From Streptococcaceae bacterium AF54-32pH5A (GTDB lineage Bacteria; Bacillota; Bacilli; Lactobacillales; Streptococcaceae): DNA of 64,000 nucleotides. The stretch covers positions 81,953 through 145,952 of the forward strand of contig JAQDAD010000002.1 of NCBI GenBank assembly GCA_027682205.1, written 5' to 3'. The translations under genes and the position numbers were made by a program. Shown here one piece after another: positions 36,494 through 47,396 of the stretch (position 1 is its first letter; each line of letters starts with the position of its first letter). The notes below the pieces were generated by a model. That model saw only the letters and a list, made by a program, of their open reading frames with translations. It had not been told where the DNA came from and made no database searches.

Positions 36494-37165
36494 CTACTTA
36501 AAGAAATTGACATTGTGGAGATGAGGGATTTTTCGGATTTCTTCAATCGCCTCTTCGCAACTTCGACTATCGACTTCGATAATCATAATGGCTTTTTCTC
36601 CAGCTTTTTCCCGAGTCACATTCATCTGGGCGATGTTGATATTAAAACGAGAGAGGGCTTCTGTGACATGGGCAATCATCCCCGGAATATCCTGATGCAC
36701 GATGATGATGGTCGGGGTATTCATGTTGAGAGAGACGGCAAAGCCGTTAAGTTCCGTGACCTGGATATTTCCCCCACCAATGGAAATTCCTGTCACACTA
36801 ATGGACTTATGGTCATTCTTCACAGTGATTTTAGTGGTGTTAGGGTGAGGTGCGTTGCTGTCTTTCTGAATGGTCCAGACAATCTTGATACCACGCTTAT
36901 GGGCAATCTCGAGACTATTTGGAATGTCGGGATCGTCCGTATCCATACCTAAAATACCAGCAACGAGAGCAAGATCCGTTCCATGACCACGGTAGGTCTT
37001 GGCAAATGAATTAAATAATTGGAATTCTACTTCTGTTGGCGTATCGTCAAAGATGGAAGACACGATTTTTCCGATACGAACGGCACCAGCTGTATGGCTA
37101 CTTGATGGGCCAATCATAACAGGGCCGATAATATCAAAGACAGATTGAAAACGAAGTGAGTGCAT
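36494..37165 (-). CDS. sdaAB: L-serine dehydratase, beta subunit
   Basis: The 223-residue protein has the SDH beta motif DIIGPVMIGPSSSHTAGAVRIG at the N-terminus and an ACT domain near the C-terminus (TPTIIIVHQDIPGMIAHV), which may sense serine. It pairs with SdaAA to form the active enzyme. AAGGGGAAACAG precedes the ATG. It is the first gene of the sdaAB-sdaAA-HAD operon. Confidence 0.95.
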   Translation of the reverse strand: MHSLRFQSVFDIIGPVMIGPSSSHTAGAVRIGKIVSSIFDDTPTEVEFQLFNSFAKTYRGHGTDLALVAGILGMDTDDPDIPNSLEIAHKRGIKIVWTIQKDSNAPHPNTTKITVKNDHKSISVTGISIGGGNIQVTELNGFAVSLNMNTPTIIIVHQDIPGMIAHVTEALSRFNINIAQMNVTREKAGEKAIMIIEVDSRSCEEAIEEIRKIPHLHNVNFFK

Positions 37166-37405
37166 CTGTTTCCCCTTATAAAGATTCTTGTTTCTATTAT
37201 ATCAAAGAATGAAGTTCTGTGCTTATTTCCCTTATAAAACTGAAAAAATGGATAAAAATAGTATAAAATCTTGTCTTTTATGACAAAAATATCAATGTTT
37301 CAGTAAATATAAAATATTTTTGTAATATTTCTACACAGAACCGTCAAGAAATGGTAACATTCAAACGGTATGATAGAAGCATAGTAAAAAGGAGAATTTT
37401 TAGAA

Positions 37406-38038
37406 ATGACATTAACAACTAAAAAAATCAAATCAACTCTTGCAGGAGCAGCAACTTTCCTTGCTTTCCTTGCACCATCACTTACTTTTGCAAACGAGGC
37501 AGTCACTTATACAGTGAAACCAGGTGACACTCTTTCAGAAATCGCTGAGAAGTACAACATTACTGTTGAAAAATTGGCAGAAAAAAACAAGATAGAGGAT
37601 ATCCATCTGATCTTTGTGGACCAAGTTTTGGTCATCGAAGGAACAGCTCCATCGACAGCAGCAACTCCTGCGACAACCTATGAAGCACCAGCTGCTACAG
37701 AAGAAACAAGCGAAGCTACAACTTATGAAGAAGTTGCTGAAACAACAACTTACGAAGCACCAGCAGCTCCAGTAGCAGAAGAAAGCTACACTGCACCAGC
37801 TTCAACTGTAAGTGGTTCTGAAGCAGAAGCCAAAGAATGGATCGCTCAAAAAGAATCAGGCGGTAGCTACACAGCGACAAATGGACGTTACATCGGACGT
37901 TACCAATTGACAGATTCCTACTTGAACGGTGACTACTCAGCTGAAAACCAAGAACGTGTAGCAGATGCTTACGTTGCAGGACGTTACGGTTCATGGACTG
38001 CTGCTAAGAACTTCTGGCTTAACAACGGTTGGTATTAA
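37406..38038 (+). CDS. Secreted LysM wall protein with transglycosylase-like C-terminus
   Basis: The 210-residue exported protein has a signal peptide ending near FANEA (residue about 31). A LysM peptidoglycan-binding domain follows (VTYTVKPGDTLSEIAEKYN, about 33-77), then a Thr/Ala/Glu linker with repeated TTYEAPAA-type units. The C-terminal about 70 residues (AKEWIAQKESGGSYTATNGRY) resemble the Apf/resuscitation-factor lysozyme-like fold. It probably remodels the cell wall. AAAAAGGAGAATTTTTAGAA precedes the ATG and TATGAT at 37369-37374 is a likely -10. Confidence 0.88.
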   Translation: MTLTTKKIKSTLAGAATFLAFLAPSLTFANEAVTYTVKPGDTLSEIAEKYNITVEKLAEKNKIEDIHLIFVDQVLVIEGTAPSTAATPATTYEAPAATEETSEATTYEEVAETTTYEAPAAPVAEESYTAPASTVSGSEAEAKEWIAQKESGGSYTATNGRYIGRYQLTDSYLNGDYSAENQERVADAYVAGRYGSWTAAKNFWLNNGWY

Positions 38039-38062
38039 GAACTAACGAACAGAATAATATGT

Positions 38063-38090
38063 AAAAGTCGGGGAATTTCCTCGACTTTTT
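38063..38090 (+). terminator. Terminator after the LysM gene
   Basis: AAAAGTCGGGGAA pairs with TTTCCTCGACTTTT (one G-U pair) and ends in T5. It touches the stop codon of the convergent rgg gene. Confidence 0.85.
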
Positions 38091-38952
38091 ATATTTTCTT
38101 TGCTTGATAATAGGTGTCAACTTCTTTTTTGAGGTGAGACAGCATTGAAGTTTCATCGATTAGCTCCAGAAGGGAGAACCCTTTTTGGATAAGTTTAGAA
38201 TCATCCGTACAAATCCCAATACGGACATAGCAGATAGCAAGCCTATCGTAGCTTTTCTTTTTCTTGGCATCCTCCAGTAAAGTGTAGCAGATTTGTTGGC
38301 ACATGTTTTTATCTTGATTGTACAAGTATAAGGTGGAAAGGTTGAGTAGGATTGCCATTCGTAAGTCATATAAATGTTGATAGTTTTTATAGACTTCTAA
38401 GCGTTGCAAGATTTTTCCAGTGATGAGATGGATATGTTCTATAGGAAAGGTAAAGAGAATGGTATTGAGGATTTTTAGGTCACTCTCATACCATGTATCT
38501 TGTTTTTCAATTTTTCTCCAAAGTTTCTTGACAACCTGTTCTGCGTGGTCTGATAATTTCCATGTCCCATGTTGACGGATATAAATAACAACTTCAAGCA
38601 TGTCGCTGATTTCCTCTATAGGGAGGTCGTGGTGGGTCTTGAGGTAGTCTTGGCATTTTTGAAATAAATTGATAAGTTCACTAGTCCCTAAGATTGAGCT
38701 CATATTGAGATAGGTCTGCATGATTTCCGCTCGTTGGCTAGGTTGATAGAGATGGCAAATATAGTCAAACTCTTCAAAGGTCATATTAATTTGCTGGAGA
38801 AGAAATTCCATATTCTCATATTTAGGAGTTGTCTTGCCACTTTCTATTTTTGATAGGCTGGTTCTTGAGAGAATATCCCCACAGACCTCTTCTTGGGTTA
38901 ACCCTTTTGACTCCCTTATTTCTTTATAAACCTTTCCAAAATCGTAGCGCAT
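38089..38952 (-). CDS. Rgg family transcriptional regulator
   Basis: The 287-residue protein has an N-terminal Xre-type helix-turn-helix (GLTQEEVCGDILSRTSLSKIESGKTTP split across residues 15-45) and a helical TPR-like C-terminal domain, the usual Rgg length. Rgg proteins bind short exported and re-imported peptides. The start MRYDFGKVY follows AGGAGGAAATC; the longer frame adds 40 hydrophobic residues that overlap the operator region. It diverges from the DUF1430/ABC exporter pair, which is its likely target. Confidence 0.88.
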   Translation of the reverse strand: MRYDFGKVYKEIRESKGLTQEEVCGDILSRTSLSKIESGKTTPKYENMEFLLQQINMTFEEFDYICHLYQPSQRAEIMQTYLNMSSILGTSELINLFQKCQDYLKTHHDLPIEEISDMLEVVIYIRQHGTWKLSDHAEQVVKKLWRKIEKQDTWYESDLKILNTILFTFPIEHIHLITGKILQRLEVYKNYQHLYDLRMAILLNLSTLYLYNQDKNMCQQICYTLLEDAKKKKSYDRLAICYVRIGICTDDSKLIQKGFSLLELIDETSMLSHLKKEVDTYYQAKKI

Positions 38953-38965
38953 GATTTCCTCCTTA

Positions 38966-39073
38966 TTTGTGAAAAAAGTTAACAAAAAATAGAAATTGAT
39001 TAAAAATATTGTATCATAGTAGTATAAAAAGTAAAAAAGAAAGCTAAAATAATTTGTGAAAAAGGTTAACAAA
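38966..39073. promoter_or_regulatory. Two near-identical operator-like repeats between rgg and the exporter
   Basis: A 21-base unit with core GTGAAAAARGTTAAC, bounded by TTT and AAA, occurs at 38966-38986 and 39053-39073. The copies differ at one base (R is A, then G) and are 87 bp apart in the same orientation. Its ends TTTGT and ACAAA are inverted. These are candidate Rgg binding sites controlling both divergent genes. Confidence 0.65.
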
Positions 39074-39135
39074 TTCTACGACAAAGTATATTGTATTTTA
39101 TAATCAAGATGATAAAGTGCTGAGGAGGTATCTTT

Positions 39136-41244
39136 ATGAAAAAAATCAGCAATTTCTGTATGTTACTCCTGCTTCTGTGTACCACTTTTTTCGTTTTTAA
39201 TGTAAACTACACACGAGAAGTAGTTCGGATTCAGGAAATGGGAAAGACAGCGAGTTCTTTGGATGTATACTTGAAAGATGTCAATGAACCTGCAGAATCT
39301 GTTCTTCGATTTTTTGAGGATGTATCAAAGGAGTGCAAAGTCTCCATCATCAAAACAGACAGTGGTGATGAGGTGATCAAGTCTGGTGTTTTTGATAAAG
39401 ATACCTTCCCCTACCAAGAGTTCGGGATTTCTTCCCTTGATTTTACAGAAAATGGCGAGGGAGTCTACAGTAATAAAGAAATTTCCAATAAACTTGGTAC
39501 GATTCCGACCTTTCTAAAAGCTAAGCCTATTCAGCTTATGACTTTTCAAACCTATATCAAAGATACATCTCGTAGTTTAAATGGTCGCTATACGATTAGT
39601 TCGACTCAAGAGATGGATAGAGATCAGATTTTACAGAAGTGGAGTGATTTTTTCAAGACCGACCAGCCTACCTTGCTAGAGCCAACCTATAAAAGTGCAG
39701 TGGAAGTCTTAAATCGAGATTTGCTTTTATCTGCCATTGTTTTTGTCTTAGCTATTTTACTTCTTGTCTTAGTGACAGTGTATCAGCCAATGATGGAGAT
39801 GAAAAGAGTTGGGGTACAAAAATTACTTGGTTTTCAAGATAGGGCTGTTTTAGCTGATGTTGTGAAAGGCAACCTCTACCTTCTCCTAGGTGGGGCGCTT
39901 GTGATCAATCTAGGGGTGTTTTTCTTGCTTGATTATAAGCCGAAAGATTTGTTCCCTATGCTGTGGTTGTCTCATTTTTTGCTTTTGCAGCTTTATCTCT
40001 TTATCAGTTGGTTGACTTATCTCTTAATTCAAAAAATGACAATCAGCTCTCTGCTGAAAGGTTTTTCATCTTTCAAATTTAGTCTACTCTTTAATTATTT
40101 GATGAAAATTGGAACCACCATTTTACTGACAGTCTTGCTAGTTGGGGTGGGGAAAAGTTTGGAGCAAGAAAACAAAGAGTTGAATTACCAGAAACAGTGG
40201 ATCAGTCAAGGAAATTATCTGACCTTAGAAACTTTCCAACTAAATGATAACCTGTGGCAAGAGCAGTTGGCAGGCTCAGGGCAAGCAGTGGATTATTTCT
40301 ATCGATTTTATCAAGACTTGGTAGAAAAAACGCAGGCAGGCTATGTGCAAAGTAGCAATCTTCCTGTAAAAAATTTTGTCAAATCAGAACAGATTCAGCA
40401 ATATCAGTTAACAGATACGGTGGATGTTTACTATGCTAATAGCAATTTTCTAAAGAGTAAGGGATTCAAGCTACCAGATACCGGCACTAAAAAAGTTATT
40501 TTGATGCCAGCAAGTACGAAAGGTGAAGAAGATAAAAATCAGCTCTTGGGGAAGTTAGTTGCTTATCATTCGATGAAGTATGAAGAGCAGCAAAAACGAA
40601 CGATAGAGGAGATGGATGTCGAGATTGCCTATTATGAAGGAGATTGGTCATTTTTTCCATATAGTGATAAGCGAAAGGAAAATCTCTACAATCCAATTAT
40701 TAGCTTGGTCAATGATTCTGATATGATGTGGGATGAGAAAGCTTCCCTGTCAACAACAGGTTTAAATAATCCCATTAAAATCGAAAATACGGTTCAACAT
40801 CAAAAAGAGATTACAGAGTTAGTTGAGAAATTGTCAGATGGAAATCATTTAAAATTTTCATCTATTCAAGCCATTCAACAAGAGAAGGTGGATAGTTATC
40901 GAGATGCTGTTCGGAATTTTAACCTACTCTTTGCTTTGTTTGGTCTCCTTAGTATGATGATTTCCTACTTCTTACTAGTAACAACTTTCTTGTTGAAGCG
41001 AACAGATATTATTACCAAGAAGTTTATGGGCTGGAAATTGATAGATCGGTATCGTTCCTTGCTGGGTCTTCTATTAGCTGTCTATAGCCTTCCTTTTGTA
41101 GCCCTGGTATTCTTGGCTCACGCTCTTTTTCCACTCTTGCTTTTCGCAGGATTTACATGCGTAGATATTCTGTTTGTACTTTTCTTGGGCTCTAAGATGG
41201 AAAAACGAAATGTGGCGCAGTTATTGAAAGGGGATATCTTATGA
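39136..41244 (+). CDS. DUF1430 bacteriocin-associated membrane protein
   Basis: The 702-residue protein has an N-terminal membrane anchor, a large external segment, three membrane segments near residues 195-310, another external region, and three C-terminal segments (LLFALFGLLSMMISYFLL and following). This topology resembles FtsX/MacB-type ABC permeases. It matches the DUF1430 integral membrane proteins encoded with lactococcin 972-type bacteriocins. GAGGAGGTATCTTT precedes the ATG. It overlaps the ATPase gene by 4 bases. Confidence 0.82.
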   Translation: MKKISNFCMLLLLLCTTFFVFNVNYTREVVRIQEMGKTASSLDVYLKDVNEPAESVLRFFEDVSKECKVSIIKTDSGDEVIKSGVFDKDTFPYQEFGISSLDFTENGEGVYSNKEISNKLGTIPTFLKAKPIQLMTFQTYIKDTSRSLNGRYTISSTQEMDRDQILQKWSDFFKTDQPTLLEPTYKSAVEVLNRDLLLSAIVFVLAILLLVLVTVYQPMMEMKRVGVQKLLGFQDRAVLADVVKGNLYLLLGGALVINLGVFFLLDYKPKDLFPMLWLSHFLLLQLYLFISWLTYLLIQKMTISSLLKGFSSFKFSLLFNYLMKIGTTILLTVLLVGVGKSLEQENKELNYQKQWISQGNYLTLETFQLNDNLWQEQLAGSGQAVDYFYRFYQDLVEKTQAGYVQSSNLPVKNFVKSEQIQQYQLTDTVDVYYANSNFLKSKGFKLPDTGTKKVILMPASTKGEEDKNQLLGKLVAYHSMKYEEQQKRTIEEMDVEIAYYEGDWSFFPYSDKRKENLYNPIISLVNDSDMMWDEKASLSTTGLNNPIKIENTVQHQKEITELVEKLSDGNHLKFSSIQAIQQEKVDSYRDAVRNFNLLFALFGLLSMMISYFLLVTTFLLKRTDIITKKFMGWKLIDRYRSLLGLLLAVYSLPFVALVFLAHALFPLLLFAGFTCVDILFVLFLGSKMEKRNVAQLLKGDIL

Positions 41245-41870
41245 TAAAGTTGGAAAATATTACGAAAACTATTGGGAAAAAAGTTATTTTGGAGAACTTA
41301 TCTCTAAAGATTAACCAAGGGGACTTAGTTGCGATAGTTGGAAAGAGTGGTAGTGGCAAGTCAACCTTATTAAATCTATTGGGTTTGATAGATGGTGATT
41401 ATAGTGGGTATTATGAAATTTTCGGTCAGAAAAATGTACCTGTCAATTCTGCTAAGTCGCAAGCGATTATCCGCGAACACATTTCCTATCTTTTTCAAAA
41501 TTTTGCTCTGATTGATAATGAAACAGTAGAGTATAATCTCATGCTTGCTCTAAAGTATGTGAAATTGTCCAAGAAAGATAAAGTTAAAAAGATAGAAGAA
41601 ATTTTAGAGAGGGTGGGATTGTCATCAACTCTGCATCAAAAAGTTTCAGAGTTATCTGGAGGGGAACAGCAACGAATCGCAGTTGCTAGAGCCATTTTAA
41701 AACCGAGTCAGCTCCTTTTAGCAGATGAACCAACCGGCTCTCTAGACCCTGAAAATCGAGATTTGGTTTTAAACTTTCTCTTAGATATGAACAAGGAAGG
41801 GAAAACGGTCATTATCGTTACTCACGATATCTATGTGGCTCAACAATGCCATCGAGTCATTGAATTGTGA
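41241..41870 (+). CDS. ABC transporter ATPase, bacteriocin export/immunity type
   Basis: The 209-residue ATPase has Walker A GKSGSGKST (about residue 35), signature LSGGEQQR and Walker B LLLADEPTGSLD. It is of the MacB/LolD type and pairs with the preceding DUF1430 permease; family members are annotated as lactococcin 972-group export proteins. Together they would protect against, or export, a bacteriocin. No precursor gene is visible within the flanking intergenic regions. Confidence 0.87.
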   Translation: MIKLENITKTIGKKVILENLSLKINQGDLVAIVGKSGSGKSTLLNLLGLIDGDYSGYYEIFGQKNVPVNSAKSQAIIREHISYLFQNFALIDNETVEYNLMLALKYVKLSKKDKVKKIEEILERVGLSSTLHQKVSELSGGEQQRIAVARAILKPSQLLLADEPTGSLDPENRDLVLNFLLDMNKEGKTVIIVTHDIYVAQQCHRVIEL

Positions 41871-42468
41871 AAATTACCTCCTAACCACACTTATTAAAAG
41901 CGATAATTCCTATGGAGATTGTATGACTCTGAAGCTTCGAATACTTAAGTTCTCATGGTTTTGAGCTATTCTAGCTTTAGAATCCTTCAGAACGTAAAAT
42001 TTTAAGTAGTCAAAGACCTAGAATAGTCATAAAACATTTATTTTATAGCAATTCCAAGCTTAGAATTGCATTGATATATATGGATTTAGGCTATTCGATG
42101 ATTAGGACAGCTCTATTCTGAGAAATCTGAGCCATCAATACTTTAGAATAGTATTATCTATTTTGGATATTATATTTGTTTGTATTTTAACTATTGCTCG
42201 AATTTATAGGACTTTTTTCTATAAAGAATAGTTTGGATTTAAAAACAGATTGAAGAAAAAGTCCATTTGGGACAATTTTCTTCAATCTTTTTCTTTTGCT
42301 AGAACAAAAAGTGTAAATATCTTTTCAGAAATGCTCCTTTTGTATAAATTCAACGAAAGTCTTCGAATTGTTTTAAAACCCAAATAGTATAAATAAGCTT
42401 ATAATATGTAAAAAATATCATATACTAAGCTTTTTCTTTGTCAAAATGAAATAAAATGCAGTTTTTTC
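41871..42468. other. AT-rich intergenic region with repeated TAGAATAG/CTATTCTA motifs
   Basis: No frame of 60 codons or more and no start with a good ribosome-binding site is seen. CTATTCTAG (41966-41974) and CTAGAATAG (42018-42026) are exact reverse complements; related TTCTA/TAGAA motifs recur near 41978, 42059, 42113, 42143 and 42226. GCAATTC/GAATTGC forms a 7-bp hairpin near 42047. A strong terminator ends the region although no gene leads into it for 380 bases, which suggests an untranslated RNA or the remains of a lost gene. Confidence 0.5.
42247..42290 (+). terminator. Strong terminator upstream of the amino-acid-binding gene
   Basis: AGATTGAAGAAAA and TTTTCTTCAATCT pair, with GTCC/GGAC closing the inner stem, followed by TTTTC. 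It belongs to the exporter operon or to an unannotated transcript in the region before it. Confidence 0.88.
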
Positions 42469-42504
42469 TTGACAAATAATTTTAATAAGTGTATTATTTA
42501 TACA
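42469..42504 (+). promoter_or_regulatory. Promoter with ARG-box-like palindrome
   Basis: TTGACA (42469-42474), 17 bases, TATTAT (42492-42497). The -10 is covered by TGTATTATTTATACA (42490-42504), a TGTAT/ATACA palindrome of the ArgR/AhrC operator type. A second related sequence, TGTATAAATTCA, lies at 42351-42362. The genes behind it include argG and argH, consistent with arginine-dependent repression. Confidence 0.75.
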
Positions 42505-42537
42505 ATTTAAAAGTATAAACATAAGAGGGGGTTTTCT

Positions 42538-43344
42538 ATGAATAAAGTAAAGAAGGTGTTGATAGCGATGTTTGGTTTGCTCATGTTTCCCTTATTATTT
42601 GCTTGTAGTAACAGTCAGTCCCAAGGTGTTGAAGCCATTAAAGCTAAAGGAAAATTGGTGGTAGCCCTAAATCCAGAGTTTGCTCCATTTGAATACCAGA
42701 AATTGGTTGATGGGAAAAATCAGATTGTAGGTTCAGATGTTGAGCTAGCTAAAGCTATCGCAAAGGAACTAGGTGTGGAAGTGGAATTCTCTCCAATGAG
42801 TTTTGACAATGTACTGGCTAGTCTTGATTCGGGCAAGGCCGATCTTGCCATATCAGGAGTTTCTAAAACGGAGGAGAGAAGTCAAGTTTACGATTTTTCA
42901 ATTCCCTACTACACTTCGAAAAATAAGGTTATCGTAAGAAAATCTGAATTAACAAATTACCAATCAGTGAAGGATTTGGCTCAGAAAAAGGTTGGAGCGC
43001 AGAAAGGCTCAATCCAAGAGACTTTGGCCAAAGAAACCTTGCAGAATTCTTCTCTCGTTTCACTTCCTAAAAATGGAAATTTAATAACAGACTTGAAATC
43101 AGGGCAACTGGATGCTCTTATCTTTGAGGAACCAGTGGCGAAAGGATTTGTGGAGAATAATCCAGACCTAGCCATTGCTGAGTTTGATTTTGATAATGAT
43201 AAAGAAGATTCCTACGCTGTTGCGATGAAAAAAGACAGTAAAGAATTAAAAGAGGCGGTTGATAAAACCATCCAGAAGTTGAAGGATTCTGGGGAATTGG
43301 ACAAATTGATTGACGATGCTTTTAAAGCCTCTATCGAAAAATAG
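42538..43344 (+). CDS. Amino-acid ABC transporter substrate-binding lipoprotein
   Basis: The 268-residue type 3 periplasmic-binding-fold protein has the lipobox LLFAC near residue 23. The family block KGKLVVALNPEFAPFEY and the signature SGVSKTEERSQVYDFS are clear. No permease or ATPase gene follows, so it must share a transporter encoded elsewhere. Its place 15 bp before argG behind an ARG-box-like promoter makes arginine or a related precursor the likely ligand; this is inference. AGAGGGGGTTTTCT precedes the ATG. Confidence 0.88.
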   Translation: MNKVKKVLIAMFGLLMFPLLFACSNSQSQGVEAIKAKGKLVVALNPEFAPFEYQKLVDGKNQIVGSDVELAKAIAKELGVEVEFSPMSFDNVLASLDSGKADLAISGVSKTEERSQVYDFSIPYYTSKNKVIVRKSELTNYQSVKDLAQKKVGAQKGSIQETLAKETLQNSSLVSLPKNGNLITDLKSGQLDALIFEEPVAKGFVENNPDLAIAEFDFDNDKEDSYAVAMKKDSKELKEAVDKTIQKLKDSGELDKLIDDAFKASIEK

Positions 43345-43359
43345 AAAGAAGGAAGAGAA

Positions 43360-44556
43360 ATGAGTAAGGAGAAAGTTATTTTAGCTTATTCAGGTGGATT
43401 GGATACATCAGTTGCTATTACATGGTTAAAAAAAGACTATGATGTAATCGCTGTTTGTATGGATGTGGGTGAAGGAAAAGATTTGGAGTTCATTCACGAT
43501 AAAGCTCTCAAGGTTGGGGCTGTTGAGTCCTATGTCATTGATGTTAAGGAAGAATTTGCTAATGACTATGTTTTAGTGGCCCTTCAGGCGCATGCCTACT
43601 ACGAACAAAAGTATCCCTTGGTATCTGCTCTGAGTCGCCCTCTTATTTCAAAAAAACTAGTTGAAATAGCTCATCAGACGGGGGCAACCACAATTGCCCA
43701 TGGTTGTACAGGTAAGGGAAACGACCAAGTTCGGTTTGAAGTCTCTATTGCAGCTTTGGATCCCAATTTAAAGGTAGTTGCACCTGTTCGTGAGTGGAAA
43801 TGGTCTCGTGAAGAAGAAATCCAATATGCCAAAGAAAACGGCGTCCCAGTTCCAGCTGACCTTGACAATCCTTACTCTGTCGATCAAAATCTATGGGGAC
43901 GTGCAAATGAATGTGGTGTTTTGGAAAACCCTTGGAACCAAGCACCAGAAGAAGCGTTTGGAATCACATCTTCGCCAGAAGAGGCACCAGACAGTCCAGA
44001 ATTTATTGACATTGAGTTTAGTTGCGGGGTGCCCATCTCCCTCAATGGTGAGAAGATGAAGGTGGCTACTTTGATCCAAAAGCTAAATGAAATTGCGGGC
44101 AAACACGGTGTTGGTCGTATTGACCATGTGGAAAATCGCCTAGTCGGTATTAAGTCAAGAGAGATTTATGAGTGCCCAGGTGCTGTGACTTTATTGGCAG
44201 CTCATAAGGAGATTGAAGACTTGACTCTTGTGAGAGAAGTGGCTCATTTTAAACCTATTATCGAAAATGAGTTGTCCAATCTCATCTATAATGCCTTGTG
44301 GTTTAGCCCAGCAACTCAGGCTTTGATTGCCTATATCAAGGAGACACAGAAAGTTGTCAATGGAACTGCAAAAGTTAAACTTTACAAGGGGAATGCTCAG
44401 GTAGTGGCTCGGAAATCTCCAAATTCTCTTTACGATGAAAATTTGGCGACTTATACTAGTGCGGATACTTTTGACCAAGATGCAGCTGTTGGATTTATCA
44501 AGCTTTGGGGGCTTCCGACTAAGGTTTATTCAGAAGTTCAGAAAAATGTTGAGTAG
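43360..44556 (+). CDS. argG: Argininosuccinate synthase
   Basis: The 398-residue protein has the ATP pyrophosphatase motif [13 protein letters not shown] at the N-terminus and [14 protein letters not shown] near residue 115. It condenses citrulline and aspartate to argininosuccinate. With the arc operon in the same genome, citrulline can be either made from or returned to arginine. GAAGGAAGAGAA precedes the ATG. It lies 27 bp before argH. Confidence 0.97.
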   Translation: MSKEKVILAYSGGLDTSVAITWLKKDYDVIAVCMDVGEGKDLEFIHDKALKVGAVESYVIDVKEEFANDYVLVALQAHAYYEQKYPLVSALSRPLISKKLVEIAHQTGATTIAHGCTGKGNDQVRFEVSIAALDPNLKVVAPVREWKWSREEEIQYAKENGVPVPADLDNPYSVDQNLWGRANECGVLENPWNQAPEEAFGITSSPEEAPDSPEFIDIEFSCGVPISLNGEKMKVATLIQKLNEIAGKHGVGRIDHVENRLVGIKSREIYECPGAVTLLAAHKEIEDLTLVREVAHFKPIIENELSNLIYNALWFSPATQALIAYIKETQKVVNGTAKVKLYKGNAQVVARKSPNSLYDENLATYTSADTFDQDAAVGFIKLWGLPTKVYSEVQKNVE

Positions 44557-44583
44557 TGACGCAATAGAAAGGGACGACAGGAT

Positions 44584-45975
44584 ATGTCGAAAAATACAAA
44601 ATTATGGGGTGGTCGATTCGAAGGCACTGTGGAAGATTGGGTAGAACAGTTCGGTGCGAGTATTTCCTTTGACCACCAGCTGGCAAAATTTGATTTGATG
44701 GGCTCCCTAGCTCATGTTCAAATGCTAGGACAGACTGGCATTTTGAGCTTGGAAGAGGCAGAGCAGATCCAAGATGGTCTGAAAGCTTTGTTGCGAGATT
44801 TAGAGGCAGGAGAGCTTCATTTTGATATTGCAAATGAAGATATTCATATGAATATGGAAGTGTTGCTGACAGAGAAAATCGGTCCTCTGGCTGGGAAACT
44901 GCACACGGCTCGTTCTCGGAATGACCAAGTCGCAACGGATATGCACTTATATCTAAAGGAGCAGCTTGGCCATGTCTTGGATAAGTTGGCAAATCTGAAT
45001 AGTGTTTTGCTGGATTTGGCTGAAAAACATGTGGAAACCATCATGCCAGGTTATACCCATTTACAACACGCCCAACCGATTAGTTTTGCCCACCATCTCA
45101 TGGCTTATTACAATATGTTTCAAAGGGATAGCCAACGCTTTGCATTTAACCTGAAACATACGGATCTATCTCCACTGGGTGCGGCTGCCTTGGCAGGGAC
45201 AACTTTTCCAATCGATCGTCAATTATCGAATGATTTATTGGGCTTCCAACAACCCTATACCAATTCGTTGGACGCAGTGAGTGACCGTGATTTTATCTTG
45301 GAATTTCTGTCAAACGCCAGCATTTTAATGATGCATATGAGTCGTTTTTGTGAAGAAATCATCAATTGGTGTAGTTTCGAGTATCAGTACATTAGCTTGT
45401 CTGATAGCTTTTCAACAGGTTCGTCTATCATGCCCCAGAAGAAAAATCCTGATATGGCCGAATTGATTCGAGGGAAGACAGGACGGGTTTACGGGCACTT
45501 ACTCGGACTATTGACCGTCATGAAATCTTTGCCTCTGGCCTATAATAAGGATTTGCAAGAGGACAAGGAAGGCATGTTTGATACAGTAGACACGATTTTG
45601 AATTCTCTGGATGTGTTGGCAGGTATGCTATCGAGCATGCAGGTTAATAAGGCCAAAATGCAGCAATCTACAGAGAATGATTTTTCGAATGCGACCGAAC
45701 TGGCAGATTATTTAGCTGAAAAAGGCCTCCCCTTTAGAGAAGCGCATGAAATAGTAGGGAAATTGGTTCTAGACTCTATCAAGCATGGTAAAAATATCCA
45801 AGATTGGGATTTGGAGGAGTTGCAAGCCTACCATTCCTTGATTGAAGAGGATATTTATATCTACTTGCGTCCAGAAACCGCTGTTCAGAGACGGAATTCC
45901 TTAGGAGGAACCGGCTTTGAGCAAGTGAAATACCAGATAGAACAAGCGAAGAAAGAACTTAAAAAGGAAAATTGA
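44584..45975 (+). CDS. argH: Argininosuccinate lyase
   Basis: The 463-residue protein is a member of the fumarase/aspartase superfamily with the signature [12 protein letters not shown] near residue 280 and [13 protein letters not shown] near residue 107. It splits argininosuccinate into arginine and fumarate. It completes the argGH pair; no other arginine biosynthesis gene is in the window. Confidence 0.97.
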   Translation: MSKNTKLWGGRFEGTVEDWVEQFGASISFDHQLAKFDLMGSLAHVQMLGQTGILSLEEAEQIQDGLKALLRDLEAGELHFDIANEDIHMNMEVLLTEKIGPLAGKLHTARSRNDQVATDMHLYLKEQLGHVLDKLANLNSVLLDLAEKHVETIMPGYTHLQHAQPISFAHHLMAYYNMFQRDSQRFAFNLKHTDLSPLGAAALAGTTFPIDRQLSNDLLGFQQPYTNSLDAVSDRDFILEFLSNASILMMHMSRFCEEIINWCSFEYQYISLSDSFSTGSSIMPQKKNPDMAELIRGKTGRVYGHLLGLLTVMKSLPLAYNKDLQEDKEGMFDTVDTILNSLDVLAGMLSSMQVNKAKMQQSTENDFSNATELADYLAEKGLPFREAHEIVGKLVLDSIKHGKNIQDWDLEELQAYHSLIEEDIYIYLRPETAVQRRNSLGGTGFEQVKYQIEQAKKELKKEN

Positions 45976-45990
45976 CTCGTTTGCAAAGAA

Positions 45991-47257
<1,267 letters not shown>

Positions 47258-47396
47258 ATTGACAAATTTTCTTAATTTGCTACAATAATAAAAGCAATAG
47301 AAATGATGGTCAAAGCTCATGGATGTTGCAGGCTTTTTGTCCTGCACTTCTTTAGAGTTTTGACTGTTTTTGTGTCGTTTAAGAGAAAGGACAAAA

